Numbered from the stretch's first letter, positions 10,297 through 25,019 are shown. The stretch: DNA of 64,000 nt from Hyperoodon ampullatus (GCA_949752795.1 OX457058.1:171308223-171372222); one strand, 5' to 3'. Translations and numbers: made by a program. The notes: a model not told the origin generated them from the sequence alone.

Positions 10297-10684
10297 TCTG
10301 TATTTTTTCTTAATACTTTGGGGATTTTTACTGGCAGTTCATTGAATTTGTACAGTTAAGGAAAACCTCATATTCTTTAAAAACATTTTGTAATATCTCC
10401 TTTGAAAGTGTTACATATTTTGTTTTGCTTACTTCTAGATATTTTGTAGTTTTGTTGCTTTTCTAAATGGTATATATTTTTTAAATTTGCCATCAGTTTA
10501 TTTAGAATTGTTGCATCCACCTCTGTCACTGCATGCCAATGGAAACATATTTTCTCTGTGTTTGTATCAGTGAGAAGATAACTATGCCTTAAAAGTTGGA
10601 AAGGATACACTTAAATTATTTCTTTATTGACCTATAACATACATGCAGAAAACTGCATGAGGGAATGCATGAATGGTATTTTTT

Positions 10685-10895
10685 TAAGAGATTTTAAGCT
10701 TTTTAAAAAATTAAAGTATAGTTGATTTATAGTTAGTTTATTGTGTTAGTTTCAGGTGTACAGCAAAGTGATTTGGTTAATATATATATATAATATATAT
10801 ATATACACACCAAATATATATATCCTTTTTAAAAAATTCTGTTACAAGGTATTGAATATCCCTGTGCTATATAGTAAATTCTTGTTGAATGGTAT
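10685..10895 (-). mobile_element. Older L1 3' end with TA-rich expansion
   Basis: Reverse copy of the artiodactyl L1 3'UTR (gtatagttgatttatagtta ... gtacagcaaagtgattt ... ccctgtgctatatag). An expanded (TA)n/(CA)n tract at 10776-10825 replaces the usual 'tatacatatata' segment. Confidence 0.7.
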
Positions 10896-11098
10896 TTTTT
10901 ATGCTCCTTTCTGGTGTAAAATTCTGGTGTTGACTTTGCACCCAGCATCCTTGCTAAGCTCTTGTATTAGTTTTGATGGTTGGTTTATCTGCAAATAATA
11001 GTTTCTTTTTCCCTCTTCCTTTCCAATCCTTATACTTCCTAATGTCTGTCTATCTGCTTCCCTCTCCTTCTCCCTCTGTAGCTTTCTCTCCCTCTGTC

Positions 11099-11139
<41 letters not shown>

Positions 11140-11925
11140 GACTTTTGGTGTTTGTTAAAATATGTTAAATAACAGGAGTGGTTGATGGTAGGTGTTCCTG
11201 TCTTGTTCCTGTCTTTAATAAGAATTCTAAAATTTAACCAGTAAGCGTGATCTTAGCTGAAAGTTTTGATAGATATGCTTTATCAGTTAAAGAATGTCCT
11301 ACCATTCCTAGTTCTTCAGCTTTTTTTAACATATATGTTGAATTTTATTGGATGCCTATTTTGCATCTATTGAAATGATCTACATTTGTGGTGAAGCAGC
11401 TACTGTAATGCCGTAGGTTAGCTACCCAGCCCGCATTTCCCTTCTTCTTCATGCTGCAGAACCCTCATTTTTGGGGGTCTCTACCTCTAAGTTCTTCAGG
11501 TAACTGGGAGTAATGATGACCCAGTTCATTGGTAAATCCTGATTTCTCTAAGGTAGTTCTTGGTTTGGGGTGACCACATACCTTAGTTCTGGCCCGTGAG
11601 GCCTAAGCTGTTTTTTATTTAGATCTAGAAAGTTCTCAGCTATTACTTCTTCAATTATGGTTTGTCTCACATTCTTTTTATTTTCTTCTTTTGGAAGCAT
11701 TATTAAATAGGTGTTTATATTTCGCATTCATCCTCCATGTCTTAGCTCATTTTAATTCTTTCCTTCTCTTTTAGCTAATACATCCCAGCAGACTTCCTAA
11801 GAATGACTTTTCAGTTCAGTAATTTACTCTTTACTGGTATCCATTATGCAGTTTAGCCTATCTACTGAGTTTTTCATTTCAGGAGTTTTATTTTTATTTC
11901 CACAATTTTTCTTTTCTTTTCTTTT
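10896..11925 (-). mobile_element. Ancient L1/HAL1-like remnants
   Basis: 10920-11395 follows the antisense of an old L1 ORF2 (for example ttgttgaatttta and tcatctgcaaataa patterns). 11595-11925 resembles an antisense L1/HAL1 5' region (ctattacttcttcaatta; gagtttttcatttcag). Too diverged for open frames. Edges and subfamily uncertain. Confidence 0.5.
11103..11136. repeat. (TC)n microsatellite
   Basis: 17 uninterrupted TC units, preceded by about 60 bases of impure pyrimidine tract. Confidence 0.98.
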
Positions 11926-11929
11926 CTTT

Positions 11930-12239
11930 TTTTTGGTGGGGGATAGGCAAGTGAAGAATACAACTTAAAGACTATTGCAAGAGAAACATAAGACTGCTTC
12001 CTTCTATGACCTTGGGAAGAAATGTATTTTTTTTCATGAAGAAAAAAGACCCACAAACAAAAATGGAAAAGAATGATAAATTGAAAAAATTGTTTAGCAA
12101 AACACAAAAGGTGGCTTAAAAGACAAGCAACATACTCCCTTTCTTCACCTCTCCCTGTCTCTTTGTCTCTCTCCTCAAACTCCAGATACCTTACAAAGAT
12201 ATTTTTAAAACTGACTCAGGGTTTATGAAGAGTAATGGT
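11930..12239. other. Unassigned A-rich sequence
   Basis: Purine-rich tract and low-complexity stretches; nothing named. Confidence 0.4.
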
Positions 12240-13560
12240 GGGGGAAAAAAAGAAATGCAATCAAAGGAGAAAGCAGTGCAAGCCTGCTTCCAAGGAAGTA
12301 CATCCAAATGAGGAGTGAGTCACCAGATGGGAGCTCCATGCACAGAAATGGCCACACTTAGTGGGAGGAGGGAATGGAAGTGGCAACAAAAGGATTAACT
12401 AGAATTTTACAGCAGGGCATTTGGTCCAGCTGTTGTGAAGATCTCACTGCCACCTCCACACCCACCACCCTGGTTAAGGGAAAAATTACATCTGTTCTCT
12501 GGAGGAATGGTACTCAGCATAGGAGTTGGGGCAGTGCCCTGGAGGGGGGCAGGAAGTCCATAAGTAAGCAGAAGACCCCCACCCCCGCCCACTGGAGACC
12601 CAGTCAAACTCCTTAGACCTGGACAAGAAGAGAGACAAGCCCAATAGAAGCTCTGCCCATCTCCCAGATAGATTTCCAAAGCCAGGACAGCTGAAACTCT
12701 TATAGGGGAGCACAACTTCTGAGATGAACTCACAGAAAGGAATCACAGGAGGGTGCAAGAACACACACACCATGAAAAAGAGGCAAAAAACAGAAGAACT
12801 TACACCTAAGGGAAGAGAGCAATCCAAACAGCCAGAAGCAGTATTTAAAACAAGCATAATTGATATGCCTACAGAAAGTGAGGTTGTGTTTTATGGCAAT
12901 GACACAAGTATAAGTGGTTATTTTTTTAAAAAAAATCATATTCTGGAGATGCAGTACTGTAGGGGTACAAGCACAGGCTCTGGAATCGGTTGGCTGGATC
13001 TATGTTCCATCAGTCGCTTACTGGGTCTGTAACCTTGGGCAAGTCCCTTACCTTCTCTGTGCTTTGAGTTTGTTGTTTGGAAGATGGGAATAATAAAATT
13101 ACATCTACTTCATGGGGTTTTAATGAAGACTAAATAGTTAATATTTGTAAAGTGTTTAGAGTAGCTCCTAACTTATAGTAAGTACTCAATTAATATTTGT
13201 TCTTATTATCTTGGAAACAAAATATGCTGTTGTTGAAATTAAAGACTCACTAGGTATGTTGAATAGCAGAATAGATAAGATCGAAGCCTGGAAGATTGGA
13301 TCCCTGAATGCATCACAGACTGAAAGTTGGAAAGTGTGAAATTAAGAGACCTGGAGGATAAATGCACAAATTCCAATATCTATTTAATAAGAATTCCAGA
13401 AGCAGAGAAAAGAGAATAAAAGGGAGGCAATATTTGATAAATAATTGAGAAATTTCCAGAACGAAAGACAATTGATATCATCAGAATAGAATAAATAAGG
13501 GAAAAGATATCTAAATACATTGTAAAACAATTATCAAGGATACATTTTTTAAAAATCCTT
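12240..13560 (+). mobile_element. Ancient LINE (HAL1/L1M-like), interrupted by a MIR
   Basis: 12700-12890 and 13215-13560 resemble old L1/HAL1 ORF1-type sequence in sense orientation (gaaattaaagactcactagg; gaattccagaagcagagaaa; gagaaatttccagaacgaaag). The two parts flank a MIR at 12955-13205. No intact frame. Confidence 0.5.
12955..13205 (+). mobile_element. MIR SINE, nearly complete
   Basis: About 250 bp with the whole MIR pattern: 'aggctctggaatc' start, 'accttgggcaagtccctta', 'gaagatgggaataataa', then 'agtaagtactcaattaatatttg' at the end. Confidence 0.85.
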
Positions 13561-13612
13561 GTCAACAAGCAAAAAGGATTGATCAGTCAGTAAACAGGTA
13601 GATAGATACATA

Positions 13613-13665
13613 GATAGCTCTTATTGGTTCTATTTCTTTGGAGAACCCTGACTAATACAGAGGCA
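13613..13665 (+). mobile_element. 3' end of an ERVL-type LTR
   Basis: A 50-base remnant (ttggttctatttctttggag then aaccctgactaatacag) equals the terminus of the LTR family also present at 58330. Confidence 0.5.
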
Positions 13666-13669
13666 ATAT

Positions 13670-14950
13670 TGGAGGGTGGAGGCGGGATACAGGGCTTCAA
13701 CACTCAGGTGCACCTGGGCAGGAGGCATGCTGGGATCTGGAAACAGACCTGCAAGGATGGAAGGAAGCGGAGATCAGGCCAGATGTCTCCAGTGGGTGGG
13801 GCATCTGGTGGTGCAATGAAGCAGTGAATAAATTCTAGTTCTATGTAAATTACTCAGCAGTGAAATAGAGCTGGGGAAGATTAGCTAAGATTACACTATA
13901 TTTATAAACATGGATTTTAAGCACATTATTATTGAAGAGTAAAACTGCAGAGAGGGCTTCCTGGAAGGTTCATTAACGTTGGCAAAGTGGAACAAAAATA
14001 GCAACACTGTTTATTCACGTTGCTGGGAAATGAGTCAGAGATTGCAATCTGAAATTCAAAGCTAGGCACCAGCATCCTGGAATTGGATGTCCAATTTTAT
14101 TTGTATGGAAATATGCGACTTTTTTTTTCTAGGAAGAGGGTCCAAGACTCTAAAAATTAAGAATTATCCATCATGTGATTTGTGATTCTTGATAACTGAA
14201 GTTTCCCCTCTCCTTTAGGACAACTTAAATCATTTTTAGGGAAAAATATCTCTCCTCCGGAGCATGACATCTGTCCTTGAGTTCATAAAGACAGCAGACT
14301 AAATATAAATAAGCTTTCTCTTATTGACTTCTCAGGCAAGGTGATTAACCATATTATGCTTTGGAAATATTCATAAGAAGTTTTAATACCCAGGCCGGCC
14401 GTCTCCCTAATAGCTTGTACGCCCCCACTCCTGTGCCTTTTTAGTTCTATTTACTTCCGAAGGCATTTAGTTACTTTCTCTTCTCTTCCTGTTCACCACT
14501 CCTTAATGAGGGCCTGTGTATCTTCGTTCTTCTAATCTGTTGTCTAAATTTACATGACATTTTCCGGATGAGGGGCGAAGGATGGCAAAGGCTGCGGAAC
14601 AGCCATTTTTCTTAAAGCTTTGTGTCCACTATGATCTTGTTCATTTCCTGCTTTGCATTTGTGCCGGAAATCTGACCCCTGGATTCATCTGGGCATTGCC
14701 ACATTTTGTTAAAACTAAACAAACCAGTTGTGGCAGTAACGTTGGGAGACTGGAATATATTTCCGGAACAGTTGCCGTTTTTCCCCCTCATTCTAATTTA
14801 CAACGCTCTGCTGTTGGTTTGATCTCTTCCCAGGTTTCTGAGGACTGCTGGAGAAGGTCATAGCTTTTTTCTGATTTGATACATTCATCATGTCTGATCC
14901 CACGCTGCCCACTCAGCAGTCTTGCTGATTTATTATCTTACTCATAGTGA
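13670..14950. other. Unassigned intergenic sequence
   Basis: No gene or clear repeat. 14280-14880 looks unique and of moderate GC. A 93-codon frame at 14582-14863 has no recognisable product. Confidence 0.4.
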
Positions 14951-14959
14951 AGATTTCCA

Positions 14960-15090
14960 AGTTACTCTTTTTCTAATTCCTCACGGGAATGTAAGCTCCA
15001 TAAGGGCAGAGACTTGGTCTTGTGTCCTTGTATCCTGAGCACCTATGAGAACCTGACACACAGAAGACACTTCAGAAATACTGGAATGAG
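14960..15090 (+). mobile_element. L2 LINE 3' end fragment
   Basis: The 'gaatgtaagctccataagggcagagacttgg' type sequence is the conserved 3' part of L2, in sense orientation. Confidence 0.65.
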
Positions 15091-15214
15091 AAAACTACTG
15101 TCCAGAACAGTCTTACATTGGGAAGTGGCAGAAGCACATTCTCCCATCAGCTGTTGGGTCACCCAGGGTGGGGAGGGGAGCAACACAGGGAGTCACCGAA
15201 CTCAACCCTAAATT

Positions 15215-15740
15215 CACCTTTACTAACATTGGTAAATTGGATTTCAGGAAATTAAGAATTTCTCTTCATCATAGGCCTTCCCTGGTGGCGCAGTGGTTGG
15301 GAATCTGCCTGCGGATGCAGGGGACGCGGGTTCGTGCCCTGGTCCAGGAACATCCCACATGCCGCGGAGCGGCTGGGCCCGTGAGCCATGGCCACTGAGC
15401 CTGCGCGTCTGGAGCCTGTGCTCCGCAACGGGAGAGGCCACAACAGTGAGAGGCCCACGTACCGCAAAAAAAACAAAACAAAAAAAAAGAGAATAAAAAC
15501 CCAGAGTGTTATATTTGCAAGGTCTAGAACTGACAAACTGCTCGCATCCAGAATACATGAAGAATTCTAACAAAATTAATAGAAGCATGGGCAAAAGACT
15601 TGAACAGACACTTCACAGAAGAGGATATCCAGATGGCAGATAAACATATAAAAAGGTTCTGAACCTCCTCACGCATCAGGGAAATGTCACTTAGACCACA
15701 GTGAAATCCTACCCACTAAAATGGCTAAAATGGAAGATAC
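15215..15740 (+). mobile_element. Old L1 ORF2 fragment split by a SINE
   Basis: 15230-15272 and 15490-15740 follow L1 ORF2 near its 3' part in sense orientation (cttgaacagacacttcacag; gaggatatccagatggcaga). Many substitutions, no open frame. The SINE at 15273 divides it. Confidence 0.65.
15273..15487 (+). mobile_element. CHR-type SINE, short form
   Basis: Sense copy starting ggccttccctggtggcg. A-rich tail with C interruptions. No clear TSD found; host is an old L1. Confidence 0.88.
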
Positions 15741-15744
15741 ATCC

Positions 15745-16620
15745 CAATCCTCCAGGGTAGTTTCTTCACTACCCTGATGTCATAAACATATTTAGTTATA
15801 TTTGATTCCGAAATATTAAAGTTTGTTTATTTTTTTAACATTTAGGTTTCAGTATGCCTGGAAGCCATTTTGGGGGGTTACGTAAAGTAAAAGTTCAATT
15901 TTTTCCACACAAAATTTCCTAATTCCATTAAGCAAATAGTGCATTTGTTACCTAGTGCCCTATGACATACTTCTTCCATATGCCAAGTTATCATAGGATC
16001 ATAGGTGTGGACATATATCTGAGCTATCATGTTCCATTTTCCTATTTATCTATTGCTGCATCAATACCATATTTTTATTTACTTTACATTTGTGATAACT
16101 TTTGATATCAGAATTACCTTTCCTTTATACCTGATTTATACCTTCCTATTGCCTTCTGGAAAAAAAAATTCTTTAGCAGCCAAGGCCCATCACAATCTGG
16201 CCTTTAACCTCCACTACCCTACCCTCCCCTACCCCACACCCTATGTTCTTTGTTCCAACCATAGCAATATCTACTTAAGTGGTCAAAATGTATCATGCAG
16301 GCAAAGACAGTGTAGTGGAATGGGCACTGAATATGTAAGGCTTATTGTTCTATGAGAAAGGAATGATTTTAAAAGAAACATGCTCCTCAAAATCCAGTAT
16401 TAAACATAACATAACAACATAATTTGGGGCAGGAGGTTAGGAACCCTATAAGTGCATCAAGGCTGAAGTTCTTATCTTGGTTGAAAGGAAGTGGTGGAGA
16501 GAAGACATAGGTATTAATAATCTTTAGCAGAGATTAGGGAAAATGAAGCAAAGGTAAAAGATTTCATAAGTCAAGAGTAACTAAAAGAAAGCATAATAAA
16601 CTAAACAAACAAACAAACAA
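15745..16620. other. Unassigned, possibly L1-derived, AT-rich
   Basis: No gene recognised. Contains (CAAA)n at 16600-16622. Parts may belong to the adjoining old L1. Confidence 0.35.
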
Positions 16621-16995
16621 ACAAAAAACCCCCACCAAATCCCAGGAATGCCAGGTTAGTTTGACATTCAAAAATGAATTAATGTAATTTAGCATATTCG
16701 CAGACTAAAAAAAAAGAAAAAAACATATGATCATCTCAGTAAATGCAGAGAAAGCATTTGACAAAATCTATCATCCATCCCTGATAAAAAGTCTCTGGAA
16801 ACTAGGAATAAAAGGGAATTTGCCCCATCTGATAAAGGGTAATCTATGAAAATCTATAGCTAGCACACTTAATGGTAAAATAGTTAATGCTTTCTAAGTT
16901 TAGGAACAAGGCAAGAATGTCTCTTCCCACAAGTTCTATTCAAAATTGTTCTGAAGTTTCTAGTCAGGGCAATAAATTAAGAAAAATACATAAAA

Positions 16996-17196
16996 CAGCA
17001 GTCCCCAACCTTTTTAGCACCAGAGACTGGTTTCGTGGAAGACAATTTTTCCACAGACCGGGGTGGGGTGGGGGGGGTTGGGGATGGTTCAGGCGATAAT
17101 GCCAGTGATGGGGAGTGGCAGATGAAGCTTCGCTTGCTTGCCCACCCTCACCTCCTGCTGTGCGGCCCAGTTCCTAACGGGGGTTGGGCACCCCTG
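16996..17196. mobile_element. Non-autonomous hAT-type DNA transposon
   Basis: 201 bp with imperfect terminal inverted repeats: cagcagtccccaacc at the left end and ggggttgggcacccctg at the right. It is flanked by 8-bp duplications acataaaa (16988-16995) and gtataaaa (17197-17204), two mismatches. Eight-base TSDs are the hAT hallmark. It sits inside an old L1, whose sequence resumes at once on the right. Confidence 0.75.
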
Positions 17197-17956
17197 GTAT
17201 AAAAGACATCAGATTGGAAAGGGAGAAGGAAAACTGTCTTTATTCACAGTTGACATGATTGCCTACATAGGAAATCTGGTGAAATCTATTTTTAAAAAAG
17301 CTACTAGAAGTAATAATTTTAGAAGATCAGTATATAAAAATCAATTGTATTTCTCAATATTACCAACAAACAATCAGAAATTTTAAAAATATCATTTAGA
17401 ATAGCATACAAATCTGAGATGCTTAGGGAGAAATCTGACAAAAGATGTGCAAGAGCTGTACACTGACTACTACAAAGCATAGCTGAGAGAAATTAAAGAA
17501 AGCCTAAATAAATGGAGAGAAATAGAATATTTATGGGTTGGAAGATTCACTATTGTTAAGATGGTAATTACCCTTAAATTGATCTGTTGATTCAATGCAG
17601 GCCCAATCAAAATCCTAGAAGTCTTTTTTTTAATTGACAAGCAGTGGGGAAAGAATGGTCTTCTCAACCAGTGGTATGGGGGGAAGTGGATATATACATG
17701 AACCAAAATGAATCCTTATCTTATACAATGTACAAAAAATATTTCCAGATGGATTGCAGATTTAAAGGAGATAGGTTAAATAATAAAACTTTAAAAGGAA
17801 AACATAACAGACTATCTTTGTGACCCTGAAGTAGACAGGCTTCTTAAGTAGAACGTAAAATCACTAATCATAAAGAAAAAATAAAGTTGGGCTATATTAA
17901 AATTGAGGAGGCCTACTCACATAGTACACTATAAAAGAATAAGAAGTCAACTCACC

Positions 17957-18156
17957 GGGCTTCCCTGGTGGCGCAGTGGTTGAGAGTCCGCCTGCCGATA
18001 CAGGGGACACAGGTTCGTGCCCCGGTCCGGGAGGATCCCGCATGCTGTGGAGCGGCTGGGCCCGTGAGCCATGGCCGCTGAGCCTGCGCGTCCGGAGCCT
18101 GTGCTCTGCAACGGGAGAGGCCACAGCAGTAAGAGGCCTGCATACCGCAAAAAAAA
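17957..18156 (+). mobile_element. CHR-type SINE, short form
   Basis: Sense copy, perfect 13-bp TSD aagtcaactcacc at 17944-17956 and 18157-18169. Inserted in the old L1. Confidence 0.96.
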
Positions 18157-19499
18157 AAGTCAACTCACCAAGTGGGAGAAGATACTTTCAGTACATGTAT
18201 CTGACAAAGGACTCTTATAAAACATATGTAAAGAACTTCTACAAATCAATATAAAAAAGGCAATCCAGTAGATAAGTTGGCAAAATATTTGAACCGGGAC
18301 TTCACTAAAGAGGTTATCCAAATGGCCAATAGACGTATGAAAATAAGCTCAAGTTCATCAGGCATCGGGTTTAATGCAAGTTAAACCCAGTATTAGAGAC
18401 CACTGTGTACTAACCAGAACTGATAAAAGGAAAAAGAAAATATCAACTTCTGGTAAGCTTGTGAACAACTGGATCTTTATGCCCTGTTGGTAGAAGTGTA
18501 AATTCATGCAATTTGGAAAATCATCTGACAATTTCTACTAGTGCTGAAAACACATGTACCTGATGACCCAACAATTCCATTCCCAGGTACACACCCCACA
18601 GAAATGTGAACCTATGTCCACCAGAAGTTGTGGACTAGAATGTTCATTGCAAAACTGTTCAGACTGGAAACCACTCAAAAGCCCATCAATGGTCAAATGG
18701 TATTCATTCCATCATGGTATTTCCATACAATGGAATACAACTTGGCAATGAGAATGAACAAATTATAGCTATGCACAACAGAATGGAGGAATCCCACAAA
18801 CAGAAGGGTGAGGAAAGTTAAACAGCCATGGGTGAACTTGCAGACATTGTGTGGGCAAAAGAAGCCAGGCTCAAAGGGGTATGTACTGCATGACATTTAC
18901 ATTTGCATTTGTGGAAAGCACCAAGAGAAGCAAAGCTAATCTGTAGCGTCATAAGTCGAGAGAGTGGTTATTCTGGGTTGGGGAGATAGTGGCTGGAAGG
19001 GGATACAGGGAAGCTCCTAGGGGTCTGGCCATATTCTCCTTTATGGGTTGGGTCCTGTGGCACAGCTGGATTCAGTCTGTGATCATTTAACATGCTATAC
19101 ACTCACCATATTTACAATTTGCTGGAGGTATACTCTATTCAGTTAGAAGGTTTCTATTGTTAAAATGAAATGACCATCAAGTGTTAAATAATAAAGAAAG
19201 AGAACTTATATGGAATTCTGATAATTAAAAGCCAAAGGATCAGCACAGGCTTAGGTGCTATTGGAACTTGGAGGTAAGAGTGGCTGGCGTGGCCTGGAGG
19301 GCTGCCAGTCGTCTTCGTGGGGGAGGGGTACTGGAATGGCCTCAAAAGACAGGCAGCCTCTGGATGAAAGAGAATAGGTCCTTTGGCTCCAGATAAAACA
19401 ATAACCTTTGAAAAGTGGGCCAATGATTATAGCCTATTCTTTCCGGCCAGAGAAGTCTTTCTGACCAGCCCTTTAAAGGAAAAGATTAAAAGGGACTTT

Positions 19500-19660
19500 C
19501 AGCATATAATGGGGATGGAGACATAACTGCATGATCTTAGTCAAGTTACTTTGCTTCTCTGAGACTCAGTTTCTTCATCTGTAAAATGGAGAGAAAAAGT
19601 GTCCCTTCAGAAGATTAGGGGAGTTACATATGACGGTTGACATAAAAATGTTAGTTAAAA
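19500..19660 (+). mobile_element. MIR SINE fragment
   Basis: 'gatcttagtcaagttacttt ... cagtttcttcatctgtaaaatgg' at 19535-19590 is the MIR core in sense orientation. Confidence 0.8.
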
Positions 19661-19664
19661 GAAA

Positions 19665-20150
19665 ATAAAAGATGGGCCCCAGATGGCCTTCCTTGGTCCC
19701 GAAATAAACAGTGTATTATAGTTTTGGTTTAAGCATAAAGCTTTTTCTGGACCTCCTCCCCACCAAGCACCTGTGGGTAACAATGATAGACATATAAATA
19801 GCAGACTTCAGACTCCCTGCCCCCCAGATTGGAGCTGCTGTTTATCAGCACAGAGGCTGAGGGCATTGGTGCTGGGATGATTCACAGAGAGGGCTGGAGT
19901 GGGTCTGGCTCCTGACGCAGTTTATTAATTTAATTCCCTTTGGCTGCTCCATTCCCCGCCTGGAGATGAAGCAGCGCTTTTATTTGAGGACAGGAAGCCT
20001 GCTCGTGGGTTGTTGAGTCCCCTGACGCGAAATGTGCATATGATTCTTAGGTTCTGAGACTGCTCCCTCCCACTGAAATCTGGGAGGTGAATGTTATGAG
20101 TTGTAGGACTCCCAGGAAACAAGAAGTGGAGGGCGAACTCAAAACATCAA
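19665..20150. other. Unassigned intergenic sequence
   Basis: No gene seen. 19800-20080 is unique-looking, with homeodomain-type motifs (ttattaatttaatt at 19921). Confidence 0.4.
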
Positions 20151-20155
20151 TCGCA

Positions 20156-20362
20156 GAGCTTCCCTGGTGGCGCGGTGGTTGAGAGTCCGCCTGCCGATGC
20201 AGGGGACACGGGTTCGTGCCCCGGTCCGGGAAGATCCCACGTGCCGCGGAGCGGCTGGGCCCATGAGCCATGGCCGCTGAGCCTGCGCGCGTCCGGAGCC
20301 TGTGCTCCGCAATGGGAGAGGCCACAACAGTGAGAGGCCCGCGTACTGTAAAAACAAACAAA
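20156..20362 (+). mobile_element. CHR-type SINE, short form
   Basis: Sense copy with an extra CG unit in the 'gcgcgcgtccgg' junction and a (CAAA)n tail. TSD not found. Confidence 0.9.
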
Positions 20363-20369
20363 CAAAGAA

Positions 20370-20860
20370 ATGCTTCTCAGGACTATGCTCCTGGGGGAAG
20401 GCAGTGGGAGGCATCGGCTCCTATCCCATTGGTCAAGACCTGCCCGTCGGTGTTAACTTCCCACACTTCCGGTTGGGCAAGGATGAGTGCCCAGGATTGT
20501 GACACCCATGAGAGAAGCCCTGGGACAGGGCATAAGAGACACATGGCCAAAAGCTGAGACCAAGCGACCCCTGCACAAAGCTGATCAAAGCTCAGCAGAA
20601 ATGGCCAGGGCAGCAGTGGCTGGAAAAGAAGTGAGGCGGCGGGGGGTGGGGTGGGTGAGAGCCTTGTACTCCGTTAGAGAGAGAGGTATGCATGAGGCAT
20701 CCCATACCCACTGCAAAGGAGAATATATTAAAATAGAAAGGTCATGCCCCTGTGCTTGAGGAGCCCACAATCGCATAGGAATGACACAGAAAGAGACAAA
20801 TGACACACGAGGTGTTAAGTGTGCCCTTATTGCTAATCTCTGTCAATGTCTATTTGCTTT
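20370..20860. other. Unassigned intergenic sequence
   Basis: No gene or clear repeat recognised. Confidence 0.4.
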
Positions 20861-20867
20861 GTGGCAG

Positions 20868-20901
20868 GTACTGATGTGAGTGAGGTACTGATGTGAGTGA
20901 G
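20868..20901. repeat. 17-bp tandem duplication
   Basis: ggtactgatgtgagtga occurs twice head to tail at the start of a MIR remnant. Confidence 0.95.
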
Positions 20902-20904
20902 TTA

Positions 20905-21045
20905 AGTGCTTTACCATGGATTTGTTCATTTAATTCTCACCGCAATTCTGCAGGGAGGTACTATTATTATCCCCATTTCACAGAGAAGTGATGCATTGTC
21001 TGAAGGCATAATCTAGTAAATGGCAGAGCCAAGATGCAAATCTTT
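20905..21045 (-). mobile_element. MIR SINE fragment
   Basis: Antisense MIR: 'catttaattctcaccgcaa', 'ggtactattattatccccat', then 'agtaaatggcagagccaaga'. Confidence 0.8.
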
Positions 21046-21179
21046 TGAGCCCTTTGGAGTTATCAAAGGAAGGAGAGGCTGAGTTTGGTGGGTGGGAGGG
21101 GGCGGATAAGCCGCGAGTTGATTGGAAGAATACCTCTTGGTGTTTGTGCAAAGGTGTTTGCATCTGTGATTTAATCAAC

Positions 21180-21310
21180 GCTAATACTACAAGGCAGGCA
21201 TCATTATTATCTTACATTTACTAAAGAGGAAAGAGAAGCCCAGAAAGAGGGGAAGCATCTTTCTCCTGGTCACCCAGAGCATCAGCGGTGAGGTCACTGC
21301 AGGATGTCGG
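21180..21310 (-). mobile_element. MIR SINE fragment
   Basis: Antisense MIR core (catcattattatcttacatt ... agaagcccagaaagagggga ... gtcacccagagcatcagc). Confidence 0.65.
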
Positions 21311-21319
21311 CCAGATGAC

Positions 21320-21815
21320 ACAAGTGTAGCCCCCTTCCCCACTTTCGCCCTCTAAGTGGGCAACCTGCTCCGGGAGAGGGATGACCAGCAGGGCCTGGGC
21401 CCACTGGCATTGCAGTGCTGTCCCCAAGTGAGTCAGGCACCACTAAACAGACTCAGTTTTACCTCTGATAATTTCCTCCCTCCATAAAGATTTATTTGGG
21501 GCTACAGAAAAGAATGGATTTCTCAAAGCTGAAAGCAAAAGCCACTTGATTCCAGACACAGGGGGAGATATTTATCCTCCTTTAGATCACATCTCCTGGG
21601 TCTTTTTCCCCGAAAGCCAGTCTTGGGGCAGTGGGCCACCAAGCTTACGGCAGCAGTCACACTCCAGATAGCAGGAGACATTTGTGTTCCCTTTGGTTTA
21701 AGTCAAAAAAGAGAGTTTTCGTGATGCATAGAGCAGCCTGGACAGTCATTGTCCCCAGGGTAGGTGGGCTAGTCCTGGGATGAAACCATGAAATGGACAA
21801 GCACAAGGTATATTA
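21320..21815. other. Unassigned intergenic sequence
   Basis: Nothing named; no coding signal. Confidence 0.4.
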
Positions 21816-21824
21816 TAAAGTAAT

Positions 21825-21900
21825 CTCGTATATACACATTTATATATATTTATACTCATATATATATGTATGAATAGTATATATATAGTATCTATATAGT
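21825..21900. repeat. TA-rich low-complexity tract
   Basis: Mostly TATA/TACA dinucleotides with short interruptions. Confidence 0.8.
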
Positions 21901-22095
21901 GCTCATAAGGGGCCAGCCTCCATGTAATCCTCTCAACAGCCCTATGAAGCAGGTACAATTAATGTCCCCATTTTACAGAGGAAGAAATTGAGTCAAGCAG
22001 AGGTAAGTGATTATCCAAAGTCTCACAGGTAAGCAGGAAAACAGGGATTCAAGCCCAGGCAGTCTGGCCCCAGAGTTGTACTTTTAACTTCTAGC
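21900..22095 (-). mobile_element. MIR SINE, well preserved
   Basis: Antisense MIR, nearly whole: 'atcctctcaacagccctatg', 'cattttacagaggaagaaa', 'ttcaagcccaggcagtctgg'. Confidence 0.85.
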
Positions 22096-22099
22096 AAGT

Positions 22100-22550
22100 G
22101 TGACCTGTCTAGACGAATGAACATCGGACTGGACATTGGATTGGAGATGGACTGAATTGGACAGGTTGCCCAGATGCAGCTCATTGAGCAAGATTTCTGT
22201 TGTGCTCACCCCTCCTCCCCATCCCCTAAGTTATTCTGCAGGCAATATGACCCCAAGGGGTACTGAGACCCATTGCTTTGACCCTGTCTTTGCTGCTGGA
22301 GATGACCCATCTGGCTATCCTTCTTGTGACTCAGAGATTATAATGTTTGCCATGAGCCTTACTCAGCTCCTTGGCCCAGTCGTCTTCTAGTGTGACATCA
22401 GGGCTTCAGGCTGGGGCCAAGGTCCCCAGACACCCACACCTGCCTCTGGAGGAGCAAGCATGAATGACTCTGCTTGCACTAGATCCTGGGAACAGAGGGT
22501 GGAACGATGCCTTAGGAAGAACCCAGGTGCTTTCACCTGGACCTTAGTGG
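22100..22550. other. Unassigned intergenic sequence
   Basis: No gene or repeat recognised. Confidence 0.4.
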
Positions 22551-22554
22551 GAGA

Positions 22555-22669
22555 CGCTTAAGAGTGAAGACTTTGGGACACCAGTTGCTTCCCAGCTGAT
22601 GACCTTGGGTGATCTGACCCCTCGTGGGGCCTCAGCTTTCCCATCTACAACCTGAGATGATTCCTAAGG
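22555..22669 (+). mobile_element. MIR SINE fragment
   Basis: Sense MIR core (gatgaccttgggtgatctg ... cctcagctttcccatctaca). It ends where the RAB2A retrocopy begins, so the retrocopy probably landed at its edge. Confidence 0.65.
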
Positions 22670-22682
22670 CTCTTCTTGTTTT

Positions 22683-25005
<2,323 letters not shown>

Positions 25006-25019
25006 CTCTTCTGGTTTTA

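Larger units (their letters stand above)
16625..19175 (+). mobile_element. Ancient L1 (ORF2 and 3' end), interrupted twice
   Basis: Sense-orientation L1 ORF2 remnants: 'gatcatctcagtaaatgcag agaaagcatttgacaaaat' region at 16728-16765, 'gtatttccatacaatggaata' at 18716, then a degenerate 3'UTR to about 19175. Interrupted by a hAT element (16996-17196) and a SINE (17957-18156). Full of stops and indels; not functional. Confidence 0.75.
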
